A stretch of DNA of 64,000 bases. Source: Dinoroseobacter sp049801095. Its GTDB lineage: Bacteria > Pseudomonadota > Alphaproteobacteria > Rhodobacterales > Rhodobacteraceae. Both the position numbers and the translations under genes were made by a program. Position 1 is the stretch's first letter; each line of letters starts with the position of its first letter. This document shows, one piece after another, positions 60,450-64,000 of this stretch. The notes under the pieces are model-generated. The model was not told the origin of the DNA, searched no databases, and worked only from the letters and a program-made list of their open reading frames with translations. The stretch is from the NCBI RefSeq assembly GCF_049801095.1, contig NZ_JBNAGH010000004.1, positions 1-64,000 on the forward strand, read 5' to 3'.

Positions 60450-61528
60450 GCCGGGAAGACGAAGCAGCGATCCCGCCGCAAGGACAGCCAGAGCACCGTG
60501 CCGGGCTTCGGCATGAAGACCCCCGGCACCTTGGCCTTCAGCATCACATCGTCGAAATCCATGCGGAACTCCACGAGGCTTTCCGCCCCCATGAAGCGCG
60601 CACGCTGCACGGTTCCTCGGGCGGGCGTGCCATCCTGCGGTGTGGGCAGCGGGCCCTTGCCACTGCGGTCGAAATCGATGCGCAGATGCTGGGGCCGGAT
60701 CGCGATCTCCACCCGCTGGCCATTGGGCACACCGGGGGCGAGGAACTGGCCAAAGGGCGTCGCGGTCAAAGCCCCCTCGACCACGCCGGAGATCACATTG
60801 ATATCGCTGAAAAACGCCGCCGCCGCCTTGTCCACCGGCGCGTTGTAGACGTTATAGGGCGCGCCCTCCTGCACGATCCGCCCCCCGCGCATGAGCGCGA
60901 TACTGTCGGCCATCCGCATGGCCTCCTCGGGCTCGTGGGTCACCAGCAGAACGGCCGTCCCCTCATCCTTGAGCACTTCGAGCGTGTCGTCGCGGATCCC
61001 GTCGCGCAGGCGGTTGTCGAGGCCCGAGAAGGGCTCATCCATCAACATCACCCGCGGACGCGGCGCGAGGGAGCGGGCCAGTGCCACGCGCTGCTGCTCA
61101 CCCCCCGATAGCTGATGCGGGTATTTCTCCGCATCCGCCGCCAGCCCAACCCGTTCGAGCAGTTCAAGCGCGCGGCTCCGTTTGGCCTTGCGGCTGCCCT
61201 GCAAGCCGAAACCCACATTATCCGCGACGCTTAGATGCGGAAACAGGGCAAAATCCTGAAACATCAGACCGATAGAGCGCTCTTCCGGTGGCAGGTGGAT
61301 CATGTCCGACGAGACCGTCTCGCCATCCACCACGAGGGTGCCTTCGGTCTGGCGATCGACCCCGGCGATGATCCGCAAAGTGGTGGATTTCCCGCAGCCC
61401 GACGGGCCCAAGAGGCAGGTTACCTGCCCCGGCATCACGCTCAGCGAGACATCATCGACGACCCGGCGGCCTTGGAATTCCCGCACGAGGTTCGAGACCT
61501 GGAGCCTGGGGACAGTCGTGTTTTGCAA
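60446..61528 (-). CDS. Orphan iron/2-aminoethylphosphonate-type ABC ATPase (FbpC-like)
   Basis: 360 residues from a TTG at 61528. Walker A GPSGCGKST near residue 42, signature LSGGEQQRVALARS, Walker B VMLMDEPFSGLD, and a TOBE-like C-terminus (~245-360). Sequence style matches FbpC/PotA-type importers for ferric iron, spermidine or phosphonates. No permease or binding-protein gene adjoins it, so its partners lie elsewhere. The start lacks a Shine-Dalgarno and sits 6 bases from a 14-bp hairpin. Confidence 0.87.
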   Translation of the reverse strand: MQNTTVPRLQVSNLVREFQGRRVVDDVSLSVMPGQVTCLLGPSGCGKSTTLRIIAGVDRQTEGTLVVDGETVSSDMIHLPPEERSIGLMFQDFALFPHLSVADNVGFGLQGSRKAKRSRALELLERVGLAADAEKYPHQLSGGEQQRVALARSLAPRPRVMLMDEPFSGLDNRLRDGIRDDTLEVLKDEGTAVLLVTHEPEEAMRMADSIALMRGGRIVQEGAPYNVYNAPVDKAAAAFFSDINVISGVVEGALTATPFGQFLAPGVPNGQRVEIAIRPQHLRIDFDRSGKGPLPTPQDGTPARGTVQRARFMGAESLVEFRMDFDDVMLKAKVPGVFMPKPGTVLWLSLRRDRCFVFPA

Positions 61529-61534
61529 AGGGGG

Positions 61535-61571
61535 CGCCTCAATCCCGAAGATTTTTATCGGGATTGAGGCG
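61535..61571 (-). promoter_or_regulatory. Long hairpin/inverted repeat at the ABC ATPase start
   Basis: 14-bp perfect arms (61535-61548 and 61558-61571) with a 9-base AT-rich loop lie between the symporter stop and the ATPase TTG start. No T tract on either strand, so regulation or RNA processing is more likely than termination. Confidence 0.6.
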
Positions 61572-61579
61572 TAACAGCG

Positions 61580-62962
61580 TTACTCCGCCGCCGCAAGCGG
61601 ACGGACGCGCGCACCGTAGAGCACGGCGGCAAAGCCAACCACGAGCACCGCGATGCAGATCACCAGAAGCTGGTCGTATTTATGGGCATCGGGCAGGATC
61701 GCCGCAAAGAATTCCGAGCCGCGCAGGAAGTAGGCCGCCGCGCCGAGGATCGCCGCGCCGAAGGCCACGAGATAGGACCAGAGCGGGATCTGCCGCTGCA
61801 TCACGAGCCCCACCACCAGCACCGGCGTAAGGAACATCGAGGCCGTGCCGCTGACCGCCACCGCATCAAAGAGCGAGCTGTTGCCCCAGAGCGTCAGCCC
61901 CGCGCCCAGCACCATGAAGGCCACCATGGCGATGCGCCCCCCCGTAAGGCTGCGCGGCAGGATGCGGAGCTCTTCCACGGTGACGCGGGCGGCAGAGCTC
62001 AGGGCGGAATCGAGTGTGCTCAGGGCCGAGATCAGCAACGACAGCATCAGTGCCGCCCAGATCCAGCCCGGGAACATGGTCGCCCAGGTGCCCAGCAGCT
62101 GTCCCTCATACTCGGCGCCCACGAGACTTGCCTGAATGCCGAACATCCCGAACCCGACAATGCAGAGAACCGAGATCCAGAAAGCATGGAGGAAGGACCA
62201 TTTGGTGGTCTTTTCATCCGCAAGAAAGCCGCGATCCATCATCACCGGATCATGGGCGGGGTAGGAAAAGACCTGCAGCGCGGCCACGGCGAGCAGGATC
62301 CAGCCCTGACGCGCGCCGGAGCTGCCCTCTGCGGTCATGACAGCGCTGAAGGAGAAGTCCGGGCTCAAGACGAGAGCCACAAAGGCGATGCCGAAGACGA
62401 CAAGGAAGAGCAGCATCTGCACCACATCCGTGCGCAGGGCCGCCGACAGCCCGCCCCAGGCAGAATAGGCGAGCCCCAGCACCGCCACGGCGATCACGGC
62501 CACGGTCCCGGCCCCTGCCTCAGGCAAAAGTGCATCAAAGATCAGCCCGACCACCAGCAGGTTGGCAAAAACCTCGGACAGGAGCCGCAGGGCAATCACC
62601 ACGTTATAGGTGCCCTGCCCCGTGCGCCCGAAACGCTGGCCAAGCCAATCCTGGATCGATCGTCCGCCGCGCGCACGGATCCGCGCCACGATGAAGCCGC
62701 CCGACAGGAAGGATCCGTAATAGGCCGCATAGGCAAGCGTGCCCGGCATGCCGTAAAAGTAACCCAGAATGGCAGCATTCATCAGCGAGCGCGCAAAGAT
62801 CCAGGTCGTCACCTGGCTGAGCACGAGGGTCCAGAGCCCCGGTGCCGCGCCCGAGGCACTGGCCCCGCCGAAGAACCCTTCGACACTGGCGCGACGCGGG
62901 GCGACCGCCACGCTGGCCGCGGCCACCAATACGAAGGCAAGTGCCACATAAATCGTCATCAT
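61580..62962 (-). CDS. Sodium:solute symporter family protein
   Basis: 460-residue SSS-family transporter with about 12-13 membrane helices. The RSIQDWLGQRFGRTGQ loop near residue 100, SAWGGLSAALRTDVVQMLLF near 167 and LISALSTLDSALSSAARVTVEE near 320 are family blocks. It imports an organic solute with sodium; the solute is not evident. It precedes the Fbp-type ATPase on the minus strand, 51 bases away. Confidence 0.88.
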   Translation of the reverse strand: MMTIYVALAFVLVAAASVAVAPRRASVEGFFGGASASGAAPGLWTLVLSQVTTWIFARSLMNAAILGYFYGMPGTLAYAAYYGSFLSGGFIVARIRARGGRSIQDWLGQRFGRTGQGTYNVVIALRLLSEVFANLLVVGLIFDALLPEAGAGTVAVIAVAVLGLAYSAWGGLSAALRTDVVQMLLFLVVFGIAFVALVLSPDFSFSAVMTAEGSSGARQGWILLAVAALQVFSYPAHDPVMMDRGFLADEKTTKWSFLHAFWISVLCIVGFGMFGIQASLVGAEYEGQLLGTWATMFPGWIWAALMLSLLISALSTLDSALSSAARVTVEELRILPRSLTGGRIAMVAFMVLGAGLTLWGNSSLFDAVAVSGTASMFLTPVLVVGLVMQRQIPLWSYLVAFGAAILGAAAYFLRGSEFFAAILPDAHKYDQLLVICIAVLVVGFAAVLYGARVRPLAAAE

Positions 62963-63079
62963 TCCCGATGTTCCCTGTCTGTCAGTCCTTGTTTCAGGGC
63001 TAACAGCGCGCGCGTCTCGACAAAAGTGTCAAGCGCTTGCGGCCACGGGAATGTGAGCCGAACGTGACAGGGATGCCGC

Positions 63080-63859
63080 CTAGACGGTCGCGACGACGGC
63101 GCCGCCATCCAGCAGGATATTCTGCCCCACGATAAAACCCGCATGCTGAGAGCAAAGGAAGGCGCAGGTTGCCCCGAACTCCTCGGGCGTACCGTAGCGT
63201 TTGGCCGGGATCGAGGCCTCGCGCGTCTTTCGTGCCTCATCCATGGTCACGCCGGTCGCCTTGGTCACGGCGGTGTCCAGCGAAACCGCCCGATCCGTAT
63301 CATGGATCCCCGGGCAGAGATTGTTGATCGTCACCCCGTGCTCGGCCACTTGCCGCGAGGTGCCCGCCACATAGCCCGTCAGGCCCGTCCGCGCCGCATT
63401 GGACAGCCCAAGCTGTGGGATCGGCGACTTGATCGAGGAGGACGTGATATTGACCACCCGGCCCCATTTCCGCGCCATCATCCCCGGCAGGAGCGCCTTC
63501 ATCAGCGCGATCGGCGTCAGCATATTGGCATCGAGCGCCTGAATGAAATCCGCGCGGTCCCAATCGGACCAGAGGCCCGGCGGCGGCCCGCCCGCATTGG
63601 TCACAAGGATGTCCACATCCCCCGCCGCGGCCAGAACCTCCGCCCGGGCGCCCTCATCGGTGATGTCCCCGGCCACCGCTGTCACCGGAACGCCGTGAGT
63701 GTCGCGCAGATGCTGGGCCGTTGCCTCTAAGGCCTCGGTCCCGCGGGCATTGATCGTCAGGGCGACGCCGGCCTCGGCCAGTGCTTCGGCACAGCCGCGC
63801 CCAAGCCCCTTGGACGCCGCGCAGACCAGCGCCCGTTTGCCGTGAAGTCCCAGATCCAT
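63080..63859 (-). CDS. SDR-family protein with altered catalytic motif
   Basis: 259 residues. The nucleotide loop is ALVCAASKGLGRGCAEAL near residue 8 (Gly-rich TGxxxGxG modified to AASKGLG). NAGGPPPG lies near 90. In the place of the catalytic Tyr-x-x-x-Lys is SNAARTGL, so Tyr and Lys appear replaced by Ser and Arg. This matches the divergent BKR-like SDR subgroup rather than ordinary ketoreductases. Start 63859 is preceded by GGGAGGG. Activity uncertain. Confidence 0.88.
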   Translation of the reverse strand: MDLGLHGKRALVCAASKGLGRGCAEALAEAGVALTINARGTEALEATAQHLRDTHGVPVTAVAGDITDEGARAEVLAAAGDVDILVTNAGGPPPGLWSDWDRADFIQALDANMLTPIALMKALLPGMMARKWGRVVNITSSSIKSPIPQLGLSNAARTGLTGYVAGTSRQVAEHGVTINNLCPGIHDTDRAVSLDTAVTKATGVTMDEARKTREASIPAKRYGTPEEFGATCAFLCSQHAGFIVGQNILLDGGAVVATV

Positions 63860-64000
63860 CTCGCACCCTCCCATGGTCTCTTGTCTCGCAGACCTAGCGG
63901 CCAAAAGCGGGCAAGCCAAGCGCGGTTTTGATCCGGGTCAACTTCACGCCTCGGAGACTCGGATAGACTGATCCCATCCAGAAGAGAGCGGAGGATGCGA

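Noticed and set aside
63995..64000. ATG at the window end preceded by AGAGAGCGGAGG
   Set aside because: It may start the next plus-strand gene, but only two codons are visible.

Overview
The window looks like a 64 kb piece of an alphaproteobacterial chromosome, most likely Rhodobacterales (Roseobacter group). The base composition is GC-rich, genes are tightly packed with many ATGA start-stop overlaps, and several blocks are ones I associate with this order: accB-accC-aat followed by DUF2155, MlaD and NDUFA12 genes; clpP-clpX; and tatA-tatB-tatC with a DUF815 ATPase. VPLPA/PEP-CTERM proteins and many NMT1/THI5-like transporters fit too. I saw no rRNA, tRNA, CRISPR array, insertion sequence or prophage.

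Layout. 1-5425: the 3' part of acetyl-CoA synthetase and two tandem secreted GDSL hydrolases with RTX repeats. 5695-15353: housekeeping genes (acetyl-CoA carboxylase subunits, Aat, MlaD, a complex I accessory subunit, a rearranged photolyase-like protein, ClpP, ClpX, a sulfotransferase-like protein, RidA). 15594-24079: a nine-gene plus-strand operon (ABC importer, cytosine-deaminase-like hydrolase, FAD oxidoreductase, two flavodoxin-fold reductases, a 2-oxoglutarate/Fe(II)-type oxygenase and a creatininase-type amidohydrolase). It reads as an undescribed pathway for importing and dismantling a nitrogen heterocycle. 23706-25400: an ornithine decarboxylase whose normal stop codon is missing.

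25826-40362: a reductive pyrimidine catabolism island. It encodes an ABC importer, PreT/PreA, dihydropyrimidinase, an N-carbamoyl amidohydrolase and an omega-amino acid aminotransferase, together with a RutR regulator. Three RutR-like operator palindromes lie in front of its transcription units. The expected flow is uracil or thymine to dihydropyrimidine, N-carbamoyl-beta-amino acid, beta-amino acid and then semialdehyde.

40535-43459: an FAD-linked 2-hydroxyacid oxidase, a double SnoaL-like protein and a zinc-ribbon OB-fold protein. 43608-50681: a carbohydrate ABC importer operon with a GH63-like glycosidase and a short-chain dehydrogenase, probably for a glycosylated compatible solute; one permease carries a DUF11-like periplasmic insertion. 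51072-59586: a small proline-rich ORF, TfoX-C, lipoprotein, Ndk, an ABC-F protein, a VPLPA protein, MarC, a retropepsin-like protease, DUF815 and TatABC. 59769-63859: a WYL regulator with a palindrome abutting its start, an orphan Fbp-type ATPase, a sodium:solute symporter and an atypical SDR.

A short repeat of the form GGAGTATTT-N-GGAACAATG recurs between genes and in two places carries the Shine-Dalgarno sequence of the next ABC permease gene.
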